DNA of 21,849 nucleotides from OLB11 sp044234005 (GTDB lineage Bacteria; Bacteroidota; Bacteroidia; Chitinophagales; Chitinophagaceae): contig JBIIJE010000036.1 of the NCBI GenBank assembly GCA_044234005.1, positions 1 to 21,849 of the forward strand, read 5' to 3'. The notes under the pieces were generated by a model. That model was not told the DNA's origin and did no database searches. It saw only the letters and a program-made list of their open reading frames with translations. Positions 15,389 to 21,849 of this stretch are shown here, one piece after another. The first letter of the stretch is position 1; each line of letters starts with the position of its first letter. The position numbers were made by a program, and so were the translations under genes.

Positions 15389-16258
15389 ATGCGTCAACTA
15401 AAAATCACGAAGTCAATTACAAATCGTGAAAGTCAGTCATTAGAAAAATATCTGCAAGAAATTGGTAAAGTAGGATTAATTACAGCCGAAGAAGAAGTCA
15501 TATTAGCTATAAAAATTAAACAGGGCGATCAAGTTGCGTTAGAAAAACTTACAAAAGCTAACCTTCGATTTGTGGTATCTGTTGCAAAACAATATCAGAA
15601 TCAAGGTCTATCACTTAGCGATTTAATAAATGAAGGTAATGTTGGTTTAATAAAATCTGCACAGCGTTTTGATGAGACCAAAGGATTTAAATTTATCTCC
15701 TATGCTGTATGGTGGATTCGTCAATCTATTTTACAAGCTTTAGCTGAACAAAGCCGTATTGTGCGCTTACCGCTAAATAAAATTGGCCTAAATAATCGAA
15801 TCAATAAAGCATTTTCGCAACTTGAGCAGGAATATCAGCGTGAGCCCTCACCCGAAGAGCTGGCAACTTTACTAGAAATGACAATTGAAGATGTAAGTAC
15901 CAATTTAGGTAATTCTACACGGCATATTAGCATGGATGCACCATTTATGGACGGACAAGAAAATACACTTTTAGATGTACTTTCGAATCCCAACGCGTTA
16001 AACACCGATATGGATGTGGAGCATACTCAATCTTTACAGAGTGAAATAGAAAGGTCATTAAGCACTTTGACAGAAAGGCAAAAAGATGTATTGAAATTGT
16101 TCTTTGGATTGGGCCTCGAGAATCCTTTGAGCTTAGAAGATATTGGCGAGCAATTTGGCTTGACTCGGGAGCGTGTTCGCCAAATAAAAGACAAAGCAAT
16201 TTTAAAACTTCGCTCCACATCACGCTGTAAAATGTTGAAAAATTATTTAGGCAATTAA
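15389..16258 (+). CDS. rpoD: Primary RNA polymerase sigma factor (RpoD/SigA, Bacteroidota short type)
   Basis: A 289-residue sigma-70 factor directing housekeeping transcription. I prefer the second ATG (15389, MRQLKITKSIT...), the usual N-terminus in this phylum; the ATG at 15383 adds only Met-Ser. There is no long region 1.1 or non-conserved region, as is normal for Bacteroidota. Region 1.2 is SLEKYLQEIGKVGLI; region 2 has NLRFVVSVAKQYQNQGLSLSD, LINEGNVGLIKSAQRFDETK and GFKFISYAVWWIRQSILQAL; region 3 follows (LNNRINKAFSQLEQEYQREP); region 4 has TLTERQKDVLKLFFGLG and the helix-turn-helix SLEDIGEQFGLTRERVRQIKD. All core- and promoter-binding parts are intact. It is convergent with the beta-helix lipoprotein gene, with only 3 bp between the stop codons. 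Confidence 0.96.
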   Translation: MRQLKITKSITNRESQSLEKYLQEIGKVGLITAEEEVILAIKIKQGDQVALEKLTKANLRFVVSVAKQYQNQGLSLSDLINEGNVGLIKSAQRFDETKGFKFISYAVWWIRQSILQALAEQSRIVRLPLNKIGLNNRINKAFSQLEQEYQREPSPEELATLLEMTIEDVSTNLGNSTRHISMDAPFMDGQENTLLDVLSNPNALNTDMDVEHTQSLQSEIERSLSTLTERQKDVLKLFFGLGLENPLSLEDIGEQFGLTRERVRQIKDKAILKLRSTSRCKMLKNYLGN

Positions 16259-16261
16259 AAT

Positions 16262-17710
16262 TTACTCGGCTTCGTAACACCCAATACTTGGAGGTGTTCC
16301 CCAATTTTTAAAATCCAAATCATAAGGGGGAATATTCGATGCGATTCCGGCACCCTTTGCCGGGGATGTGTTTGGTATTCTAAAATTCCATTTCGAAATT
16401 TCTTTAAACTGAGGGTCTTGGTCTCTGAGGCAATTACTTTGAGACACCAATGAAGGGTCTAATGGATTAGCAAGCTTGTACAAACAATTTTGCAAGGTTA
16501 CGTTATAAGCTGCACTGCCGCGCTTATTGAAAAACACTTCATTATCAAGACTACCATAAATAATGCAGTTTTTGAAGTTAGCTTTTAAATCCGCAGTTAC
16601 AAACTCGGTCAAACTTATATCGCGATAATTGAGTGCCGCCAACACAGGTTGTTGGGTATGATTGATGCCTAAACCTCCATAATTTGCCATGGTACAATTT
16701 GTAAACTCGTAATCACCACCTTCAATGCAGGCAACATTTTGCTGACCACATGTATTAATTAAGCAGCTATTCATTCTAACACGAGCAGTAAAACCCACCA
16801 ATCCAAATGTGAGTGAATTTGAAATGGTACAATAATTCATCTCTAACATAGGGCCACCAAGATCTACCCAATAAGGTAATACGTTTATTGCAGATGAAGT
16901 AAATCCATCCGTTGTGTTACCTGCGTTCTTGATCGTGCAATAATTTAAATTATTGCCTGAACTCGAACGATAGAATAAAATCCCCCCCCACTCTCCAGGG
17001 TAATCTCTATAACCAAAATAATCTCGATCTAACCTGTCTCCTTGAAAAATAATACTGTCAGCTTTTGTGCCAAAAGCTTTTAAAGATCCTAATACATACA
17101 ACTTCGAATCTTGATGCATGTAGATACGACAACCTTTTTGAATAGTTAGCGTATTAGCAGAATCAACAATAGCCGAATGAATAATCACATAAGGTTTGTC
17201 GTTTACCCAAGTTTGGGTGGTTAGTACACTATCATTATATATATAATGTGCATCTTGCCCAAAAGCTTCTAATGGAACATCTCTTGTCGTGCCGTTTAAT
17301 TCGAATAACACTTTATCTTCTACCAAAAATGGCAATACACCTGTTGTTGGATCTACGGTAAGTGCTACAAAAATATATAAGCTATCATTTCCTGCTATCT
17401 CAACGTCACGAATACTTTTAGTGGCAACACCATCTACATTCAAACGAAATGGCGACGATTGTCCACGCTCTAGTTTAATCTCACTTAATTTAATACGTTT
17501 ATTATTTTTATTATAAATCTTAAACTGTCGGGTTACACTACCTATCGTTGTGAACACGGTATCAAACCTTAAAGTATCAGTTGAGAATGCTAACGAACCA
17601 CCAATGGTTAGTAATTTATCTTTTTTACAGGATGAAGTTGAAAATAAAATAAACATGCAACCAAAGGCAAATATTGCAATGCCCCCTATTTTCTTTCTTG
17701 TAAATACCAT
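16262..17710 (-). CDS. Right-handed parallel beta-helix lipoprotein
   Basis: A 482-residue surface or periplasmic lipoprotein. The N-terminus has a basic start, a hydrophobic core and the lipobox STSSC with lipidation at Cys28 followed by Lys-Lys-Asp. Residues ~37-150 form a beta-sandwich (LAFSTDTLRFDTVFTTIGSVTR, KLSEIKLERG, IFVALTVDP) like those placed before beta-helix domains. Residues ~180-440 are parallel beta-helix turns: IQKGCRIYMHQDSKLYVLGS, GTKADSIIFQG, WGGILFYRSSSGNNLNYCTI, LEMNYCTISNS, VRMNSCLINTC, YEFTNCTMANYGG, FKNCIIYG and LQNCLYK, with recurring N-C and N-x-x-I positions. The end (SPAKGAGIA...DLDFKNWGTPPSIGCYE) resembles the choice-of-anchor Q terminus. No catalytic site is evident; polysaccharide binding or a structural role is plausible. 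It may be read from its own promoter or from radA-comF. Confidence 0.85.
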   Translation of the reverse strand: MVFTRKKIGGIAIFAFGCMFILFSTSSCKKDKLLTIGGSLAFSTDTLRFDTVFTTIGSVTRQFKIYNKNNKRIKLSEIKLERGQSSPFRLNVDGVATKSIRDVEIAGNDSLYIFVALTVDPTTGVLPFLVEDKVLFELNGTTRDVPLEAFGQDAHYIYNDSVLTTQTWVNDKPYVIIHSAIVDSANTLTIQKGCRIYMHQDSKLYVLGSLKAFGTKADSIIFQGDRLDRDYFGYRDYPGEWGGILFYRSSSGNNLNYCTIKNAGNTTDGFTSSAINVLPYWVDLGGPMLEMNYCTISNSLTFGLVGFTARVRMNSCLINTCGQQNVACIEGGDYEFTNCTMANYGGLGINHTQQPVLAALNYRDISLTEFVTADLKANFKNCIIYGSLDNEVFFNKRGSAAYNVTLQNCLYKLANPLDPSLVSQSNCLRDQDPQFKEISKWNFRIPNTSPAKGAGIASNIPPYDLDFKNWGTPPSIGCYEAE

Positions 17711-17726
17711 ATGTTTTATTGAGTTA

Positions 17727-17734
17727 CAAATTTA
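17727..17734 (-). promoter_or_regulatory. Candidate promoter element for the beta-helix lipoprotein
   Basis: On the minus strand TAAATTTG matches TAnnTTTG exactly in the 36-nt gap between comF and the lipoprotein gene. The leader would be only about 10-15 nt, and no good -33 box is seen. Confidence 0.3.
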
Positions 17735-17746
17735 ACGCAAAAAGCT

Positions 17747-18448
17747 TTAATTTATTGCGAAGGCAAGTGCAGCCACACTAATTTCTAATTGTGCATTTAC
17801 GCGAATACTTCTCACAGCTGATTCTATCGTGGAACCTGTTGTAATGACATCATCTATCAGTAAAATATGTTTGGTGTTTGAAGAAAATGGCTCACATTTA
17901 AACGCATCCAAAAGGTTATCGTAACGCTGCGGCAAGGTCATCGTTGTTTGAGAAAGTGTATTCTTTACACGAACTAAGCTTGTTAAATCTAAGCGGATCT
18001 GCAAAGCTTCGCTCAAAGCTTGAGCAACTATTTCTGATTGATTATAGCCTCTTAATTGTTTCTTTTTTTCGGATAGAGGAATAGGTATTATACAATCAAT
18101 ATCTTGCATCCATGATTGTTGTTTGAGTTGACGCCCTAGATAATTACCTAAAAATAAACCTACATCTTGCTTCCCCTCATACTTCAACGCATGCATCATT
18201 GCCTGCAAGGGTGTATCTCGCGCGAAATAATATGCCGCGAATACATTCGAAATATGTGCCTTGCCGAGAAGTCGCTGCGATAAAATATGCTCGATATTTT
18301 GCATGGAGGTTGCTTGTTGCAATTTACTTGAACATGAAGTACATATTATGACTTCGCCTTCGAGTAAATCCACTTGGCATGAAGTACATAGATTAGGGTA
18401 AAACAACCCAGATATATCTTGTAAGACATGATGTAAAGTAGTAATCAT
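17747..18448 (-). CDS. comF: ComF family phosphoribosyltransferase-like protein
   Basis: A 233-residue cytoplasmic protein of the ComF family, linked to natural transformation in other bacteria, where it may act with the helicase/recombination machinery on incoming single-stranded DNA. The N-terminal zinc ribbon has C21-x2-C24 and C36-x2-C39. The C-terminal phosphoribosyltransferase fold has the conserved family segment IIPIPLSEKKKQLRGYNQSE and a complete PRPP-binding loop ILLIDDVITTGST with Asp199/Asp200. Family members usually keep this loop although their reaction is not established. The gene starts 3 nt after the radA stop, so the two DNA-processing genes are co-transcribed. Length and start are standard. 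Confidence 0.92.
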   Translation of the reverse strand: MITTLHHVLQDISGLFYPNLCTSCQVDLLEGEVIICTSCSSKLQQATSMQNIEHILSQRLLGKAHISNVFAAYYFARDTPLQAMMHALKYEGKQDVGLFLGNYLGRQLKQQSWMQDIDCIIPIPLSEKKKQLRGYNQSEIVAQALSEALQIRLDLTSLVRVKNTLSQTTMTLPQRYDNLLDAFKCEPFSSNTKHILLIDDVITTGSTIESAVRSIRVNAQLEISVAALAFAIN

Positions 18449-18451
18449 AAT

Positions 18452-19816
18452 TTAAAAAAGTAGTCGATAAAGTTCCTCTATTTTGCTGAACATAGCAACT
18501 TCTATTTGAAATTTTGAGTGAATACTTTTTTGATTAAACTTGGATATGATAATTTTTTCGAATCCTAATTTCTCCGCTTCTGCGATTCGTTGCTCAATTC
18601 GGTTGACTGCTCGTATTTCTCCACTTAAACCTACTTCGCCTACGAAACAAATCTTACTTGAAAGTGGTTTATCTTCATACGAAGAAAGTAGTGCTGAAAG
18701 TACCGCTAAATCTATTGCTGGATCTTCGACACGTAAACCACCTGCTATGTTTAAAAAAACATCTTTAGCACCAAAATGAAAACCACCGCGCTTTTCCAAT
18801 ACCGCTAATAAGAGTTGCAATCGACGTAAATCGAAACCTGTAACAGTTCGCTGAGGAGTACCATAAACAGCATGCGTTACTAAGGCTTGTGTTTCAATAA
18901 GTAAAGGTCTTGCTCCTTCAATCATTGCAGCAATAGCTATACCGCTCAATGCCTCGTCTTTCTGAGAAATAAGTAATTCAGAAGGATTACTAATTTGCCG
19001 TAACCCACTTTCACACATTTCATAGATCCCCAATTCATTGCTATTGCCAAATCTGTTTTTTACGCTACGTAAAATACGGTAAGTGTAATGCCTATCACCT
19101 TCAAATTGCAAAACCGTATCGACCATATGTTCAAGCACTTTAGGACCTGCAATGGTTCCTTCTTTTGTAATATGCCCAATGATAATGACGGGTGTGTTGG
19201 TTGCTTTTGCAAACCTCACAATTTCAGCTGTACATTCTCGAACCTGACTCACACTTCCTGGCGAACTATCAATATGAGTTGTTTCTAAGGTTTGAATAGA
19301 ATCAATTACAACTAATTGAGGTTTAATTTTTTTTATCTCATTAAAAATTGTTTGCGTATCTGTTGCTGCCAACAAGTACATAGTTTCATTTACAACACCC
19401 ACTCTATCTGCGCGCATTTTTATTTGCTGCAAACTTTCTTCACCACTAATGTATAAAATTTTGAGTTGGTTTAATTCAAGACATGCTTGTAAAAATAATG
19501 TACTCTTTCCAATTCCGGGTTCACCTGCAACTAGTATCACAGAACCTTCAACGATACCTCCCCCCAATACTCTGTTTAATTCTGCATCATGTGTCACATA
19601 TCTTAGCGTAGTTGATTCAACAATTTCATGCAACAATTTTGATTTTGAATTCGTAGATTTTGCTGTATCATCTTGCCAGGTTGCTTGCTTCGTTTCATGC
19701 TGAATAATCTCTTCAACGAAAGTATTCCAAGCATTACAAGAGGGGCATTTACCTTGCCACTTGGCACTTTCAGCGCCGCAATTTTGACAAAAAAATGAAG
19801 TCTTTGTTTTAGCCAC
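18452..19816 (-). CDS. radA: DNA repair protein RadA (RadA/Sms branch-migration helicase)
   Basis: A 454-residue cytoplasmic ATPase, the normal family length, which promotes branch migration of recombination intermediates and, with competence proteins, integration of donor DNA. It starts with GTG; no in-frame ATG fits better, since the zinc finger begins at residue 10. Domains: a C4 zinc finger C10-x2-C13...C24-x2-C27; a RecA-like ATPase with Walker A GEPGIGKST (98-106), SGEES (124-128) and Walker B VVIDSIQT (Asp172); the RadA signature KNRFG (253-257); and a C-terminal Lon-like domain (~275-454; GARPLLIETQALV, FHFGAKDVFLNIAGGLRV, DLAVLSALLSSY, FVGEVGLSGEIR). Every diagnostic motif is present. 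It heads an operon with comF. Confidence 0.97.
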   Translation of the reverse strand: MAKTKTSFFCQNCGAESAKWQGKCPSCNAWNTFVEEIIQHETKQATWQDDTAKSTNSKSKLLHEIVESTTLRYVTHDAELNRVLGGGIVEGSVILVAGEPGIGKSTLFLQACLELNQLKILYISGEESLQQIKMRADRVGVVNETMYLLAATDTQTIFNEIKKIKPQLVVIDSIQTLETTHIDSSPGSVSQVRECTAEIVRFAKATNTPVIIIGHITKEGTIAGPKVLEHMVDTVLQFEGDRHYTYRILRSVKNRFGNSNELGIYEMCESGLRQISNPSELLISQKDEALSGIAIAAMIEGARPLLIETQALVTHAVYGTPQRTVTGFDLRRLQLLLAVLEKRGGFHFGAKDVFLNIAGGLRVEDPAIDLAVLSALLSSYEDKPLSSKICFVGEVGLSGEIRAVNRIEQRIAEAEKLGFEKIIISKFNQKSIHSKFQIEVAMFSKIEELYRLLF

Positions 19817-19971
19817 TTCTTGAATTTATTTAGTGTTCAAAAAGTGAAAGTAAGGTAAGTACCTAAGATAAAAAAATTAATACCTTATGCTGCTATTCGT
19901 TATTTAACAAGCCTCAACTCAAGGCATAATACCGTTTATAAATGTTCTTGACTAATTATCAGATCACTTGA

Positions 19972-20359
19972 TGTTACCATGATTATTTTATCACAGTAGA
20001 ACACATGCAAATATTTCTGAAAAGCCTAATAGTCTGACTTATAAATATAGATTGTTTAAGAATACAGCAAGTCATTAGCGATGATAATTTACTTGTCACA
20101 AATTTTCTGATTAAAAATAGCAAGATGTATTCTATCTATAATCTTTGGCTTAATGAGTTTAAAGCACTTGATGCTAACCTAAAAATAAAACGATAATTAG
20201 TTAGTAAAAAATTTATCATCACGTATAAATTAAGGTCGCAATTGTTTTAAAAAAGAGTACTTAATTTTAAAAAAAGATATTACCAGAATAAAAAATCAAC
20301 AATTTGATGTAGTAGCTTCTTTCAAAAAAGAAATCAAAAAAGAAAGGGTCACCAAATAA
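19972..20359 (+). pseudogene. Possible decayed protein gene
   Basis: In plus-strand frame 1 the segment from 19972 reads CYHDYFITVEHMQIFLKSLIV, hits one stop (20035-20037), then runs open for 53 codons to a TAA at 20194-20196 (LINIDCLRIQQVISDDNLLV, then KMYSIYNLWLNEFKALDANL). After a short gap another frame, open from 20234, gives a 41-residue, lysine-rich tail (KKEYLILKKDITRIKNQ... KKEIKKERVTK) that stops at 20357-20359 inside the loop of a terminator-like hairpin. The order, the composition and a hairpin at the end suggest one degraded gene, but no family is recognised and A+T-rich noncoding DNA can look like this. An ATG at 20125 could instead start a 23-residue peptide. Confidence 0.2.
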
Positions 20360-20378
20360 GTCTGGTAACCCTTTTCTT
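20340..20378 (-). terminator. Orphan intrinsic terminator hairpin (possibly bidirectional)
   Basis: GAAAGGGT-C-ACC (20342-20353) pairs with GGT-A-ACCCTTTTC (20364-20376) around a 10-nt loop, with one internal mismatch and one bulged T. On the minus strand it is followed by TTTCTTTTTTGATTTC, a good T-tract; on the plus strand by TTTTCTTA. No annotated gene ends here in either direction. Confidence 0.55.
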
Positions 20379-20564
20379 ACTAACCCATAAAATTCAATGC
20401 TAAAGTACAGCCTTAGAATATGATTTCAAAATAATAAAACGTACTTTTTAAAAAATTCACAATAATTTTTTATCGAAAGTCTTTAGAAACATGCCATAAA
20501 GTCAAATACAAGTTAAAAAAACGTGTCATTAAGTCCTAATATTTTTTAAAATCCTTATTGGGCT

Positions 20565-20572
20565 TATATTTG
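20565..20572 (+). promoter_or_regulatory. Candidate promoter -7 element for the zinc metallopeptidase
   Basis: TATATTTG matches TAnnTTTG exactly. The expected transcript start is about 20 nt before the ATG at 20600. A T-run at 20543-20547 stands at the -33 position in place of a perfect TTTG. Confidence 0.5.
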
Positions 20573-20599
20573 ATATTTAATTTAATAAAATAAAAAATT

Positions 20600-21298
20600 A
20601 TGGGAATCATGGGATATTATATCATCAGTGGCATAATGTTGGTCATCGGAATGATAGTAAGTAATCGATTAAAATCAAAATTTAGAGAATACGCTGAAAT
20701 ACTCTTGCAAAATGGTATGTCGGGTAAACAAATAGCGGAAAAAATGTTACAAGACAATGGCATTTATGATGTGCAAGTTATCAGTACGCCTGGCTTTTTA
20801 AGTGATCATTACAATCCAAGCGATAAAACAATCAATTTGAGTCCAGATGTTTTTGAAGGACGAAGTATTAGCTCAGCAGCAGTAGCTGCTCATGAATGCG
20901 GTCATGCGGTTCAGCATGCCACTCAATATAGCATGTTGCAAATGAGAAGCAAAATGGTACCAGCCGTTCAATTAGGAACTAGCCTAGGCCAATGGGTTAT
21001 CATGGCCGGGTTGGGTATTATGGGTTTCGGTGGAGGTAACCAAACTGTTTTTTTCATTGGTATTTTACTATTTTCATTATCAACAATTTTTTCATTAATC
21101 ACTTTACCCGTTGAATACGATGCAAGTAATAGAGCTTTGGCATGGCTCAATAGTGTAAATATTACAACAAGAGAGGAACATGAGAAGGCGGAAGATGCAT
21201 TAAAATGGGCAGCACGAACTTATGTTGTAGCCGCGATTAGCTCAATCGCAACGCTTGTGTATTATATATTACTATTTCTGAGTAGGAGTAGAGATTAA
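20600..21298 (+). CDS. YugP-type zinc metallopeptidase (membrane)
   Basis: A 232-residue integral membrane protein of the zinc metallopeptidase family typified by Bacillus YugP. The N-terminal transmembrane helix is ~5-22. The segment with the conserved ISTPGFLSDHYNPSDKTINL (61-80) leads to the zinc site H98-E-C-G-H102 followed by AVQHA. Two or three further helices follow (~127-142, 147-168 and 207-226), with the conserved LPVEYDASNRALAWL (~172-186), whose Glu is the likely third metal ligand. The length is normal and the motifs are intact. The substrate is unknown; a role in membrane protein turnover is inferred from fold and location. It is monocistronic as far as can be seen, with its own candidate promoter and long flanking spacers. 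Confidence 0.92.
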   Translation: MGIMGYYIISGIMLVIGMIVSNRLKSKFREYAEILLQNGMSGKQIAEKMLQDNGIYDVQVISTPGFLSDHYNPSDKTINLSPDVFEGRSISSAAVAAHECGHAVQHATQYSMLQMRSKMVPAVQLGTSLGQWVIMAGLGIMGFGGGNQTVFFIGILLFSLSTIFSLITLPVEYDASNRALAWLNSVNITTREEHEKAEDALKWAARTYVVAAISSIATLVYYILLFLSRSRD

Positions 21299-21576
21299 AA
21301 TTAAGCACTTGTGTTCTTAGTACCTACAAACCAATTGAAGTTGTTGCGTATTATAAAGATATTCGTTGATTGCAGTTGAACCTAATCATTAGTTTCAATT
21401 TTTCTAGGTTAGCACAAAAATTCCTTAACACTTATTATTTCTAGTTAATCTCAAATTTTATATTTCGAACTTATTTAAATCTCATATGATATTGGAAAAT
21501 TGTCTCTGAGCACTAAAAAAATCTGAGAACTTCAATTTCTTAGTATGACAAAAAATAAGTTTCTTTGAGTAGCCAT

Positions 21577-21849
21577 ATGTTGCGAGTTGCTATTTCAATT
21601 TCTATTTTTATGATATGCTTGCTAATACCAAGCCTCAAAGCCCAATCGCAAAATACCCTAAATCGAACCGATTCGATTCGCGAAGTTACTCGCATGATCC
21701 GCGAATCGGAACGTAAAAAAGCGGATAGTATAAAACAAAACAATAGACTTCGCCTTGATTCTATTCGTCAAGCAAAACAAATTCGAAAAAAATCTGATAG
21801 CTTAGCATTAATCGAAAAAAAAGAAAAGTTACAACAAGTTAAACTAGCT
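21577..21849 (+). CDS. N-terminal part of a secreted, charged, Asp-Ser-repeat protein (3' end outside window)
   Basis: An ATG at 21577 opens a frame that is still open at the window edge (91 codons). Residues 1-23 are a signal peptide (MLRVAISISIFMICLLIPSLKAQ, cleavage next to AQ). The rest is a strongly charged, probably helical or coiled-coil stretch in which the pair Asp-Ser recurs with basic residues between: TDSIREV, ADSIKQN, LDSIRQA, SDSLALI. Such DSI/DSL-rich linkers are seen at the start of many Bacteroidota exported proteins. No domain can be assigned before the edge. No clear ribosome site or consensus promoter is visible in the 278-bp A+T-rich spacer upstream. Confidence 0.75.
   Translation, partial: MLRVAISISIFMICLLIPSLKAQSQNTLNRTDSIREVTRMIRESERKKADSIKQNNRLRLDSIRQAKQIRKKSDSLALIEKKEKLQQVKLA

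Larger units (their letters stand above)
19817..20599. other. Gene-poor interval between radA and the zinc metallopeptidase
   Basis: This 783-bp very A+T-rich stretch has no intact gene. It must hold the radA promoter on the minus strand (not identified with confidence) and the metallopeptidase promoter on the plus strand (20565-20572). Between them are two stop-limited, protein-like plus-strand frames (about 19972-20196 and 20234-20359), which may be the remains of a gene, and a strong hairpin at 20340-20378 that has no annotated gene to terminate. No tRNA, CRISPR or tandem repeat is visible. Confidence 0.6.

Noticed and set aside
19088..19703. Plus-strand ORFs inside radA
   Set aside because: They are antisense to a fully conserved RadA with all its motifs; the Cys-rich composition of one comes from the complementary codons.

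Overview
The window is A+T-rich chromosomal DNA from a member of the Bacteroidota. The diagnosis rests on two type IX secretion (T9SS) C-terminal sorting domains (one type A, one type B 'gliding motility-associated'), a short region 2-to-4 primary sigma factor of the Bacteroidota type, a LytS/LytTR two-component pair with a Y_Y_Y domain, DUF5777 and DUF4956 proteins, and several matches to the Bacteroidota promoter element TAnnTTTG. The genus cannot be fixed from this sequence. There are no insertion sequences, phage genes, CRISPR arrays, rRNAs or tRNAs that I can see.

Layout. 1-104: the tail of a membrane protein, probably an amino acid permease. 126-4722: two divergent secreted CotH-kinase-family proteins, followed by a clear intrinsic terminator. 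4794-7819: a LytS-type sensor kinase and its LytTR response regulator. 7884-10260: a likely envelope operon of a cytochrome-like lipoprotein with a CX5CH motif, a membrane-anchored OB-fold (tRNA_anti-like) protein, a periplasmic YceI protein and a DUF5777 outer-membrane barrel. 10490-11951: an overlapping pair, a VTC-type polyphosphate polymerase domain protein and a DUF4956 membrane protein. 12046-13047: a heptose-7-phosphate kinase-like PfkB protein. 13048-13630: no convincing intact gene, but a possible broken ORF. 13631-15157 (minus): carA and an SRPBCC/START-like protein. 15389-16258: the primary sigma factor. 16262-19816 (minus): a beta-helix lipoprotein, comF and radA. 19817-20599: a long gene-poor stretch with a possible decayed ORF and an orphan terminator hairpin. 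20600-21298: a YugP-type zinc metallopeptidase. 21577-end: the start of a secreted, charged, Asp-Ser-rich protein cut by the window edge.

How the genes relate. Housekeeping genes (carA, sigA, radA, comF, the heptose kinase) are interleaved with envelope and secretion functions. Three themes deserve attention: (i) CotH kinases, VTC and DUF4956 proteins lie in one 12-kb stretch, a combination I recall as recurrent neighbours, which suggests a phosphate or polyphosphate-linked surface function; (ii) the cytochrome-like/OB-fold/YceI/DUF5777 cluster looks like an envelope redox or lipid-carrier module; (iii) two gene-poor intervals carry protein-like reading frames broken by stops or a frameshift. 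None of these is proven to be a new system from sequence alone.
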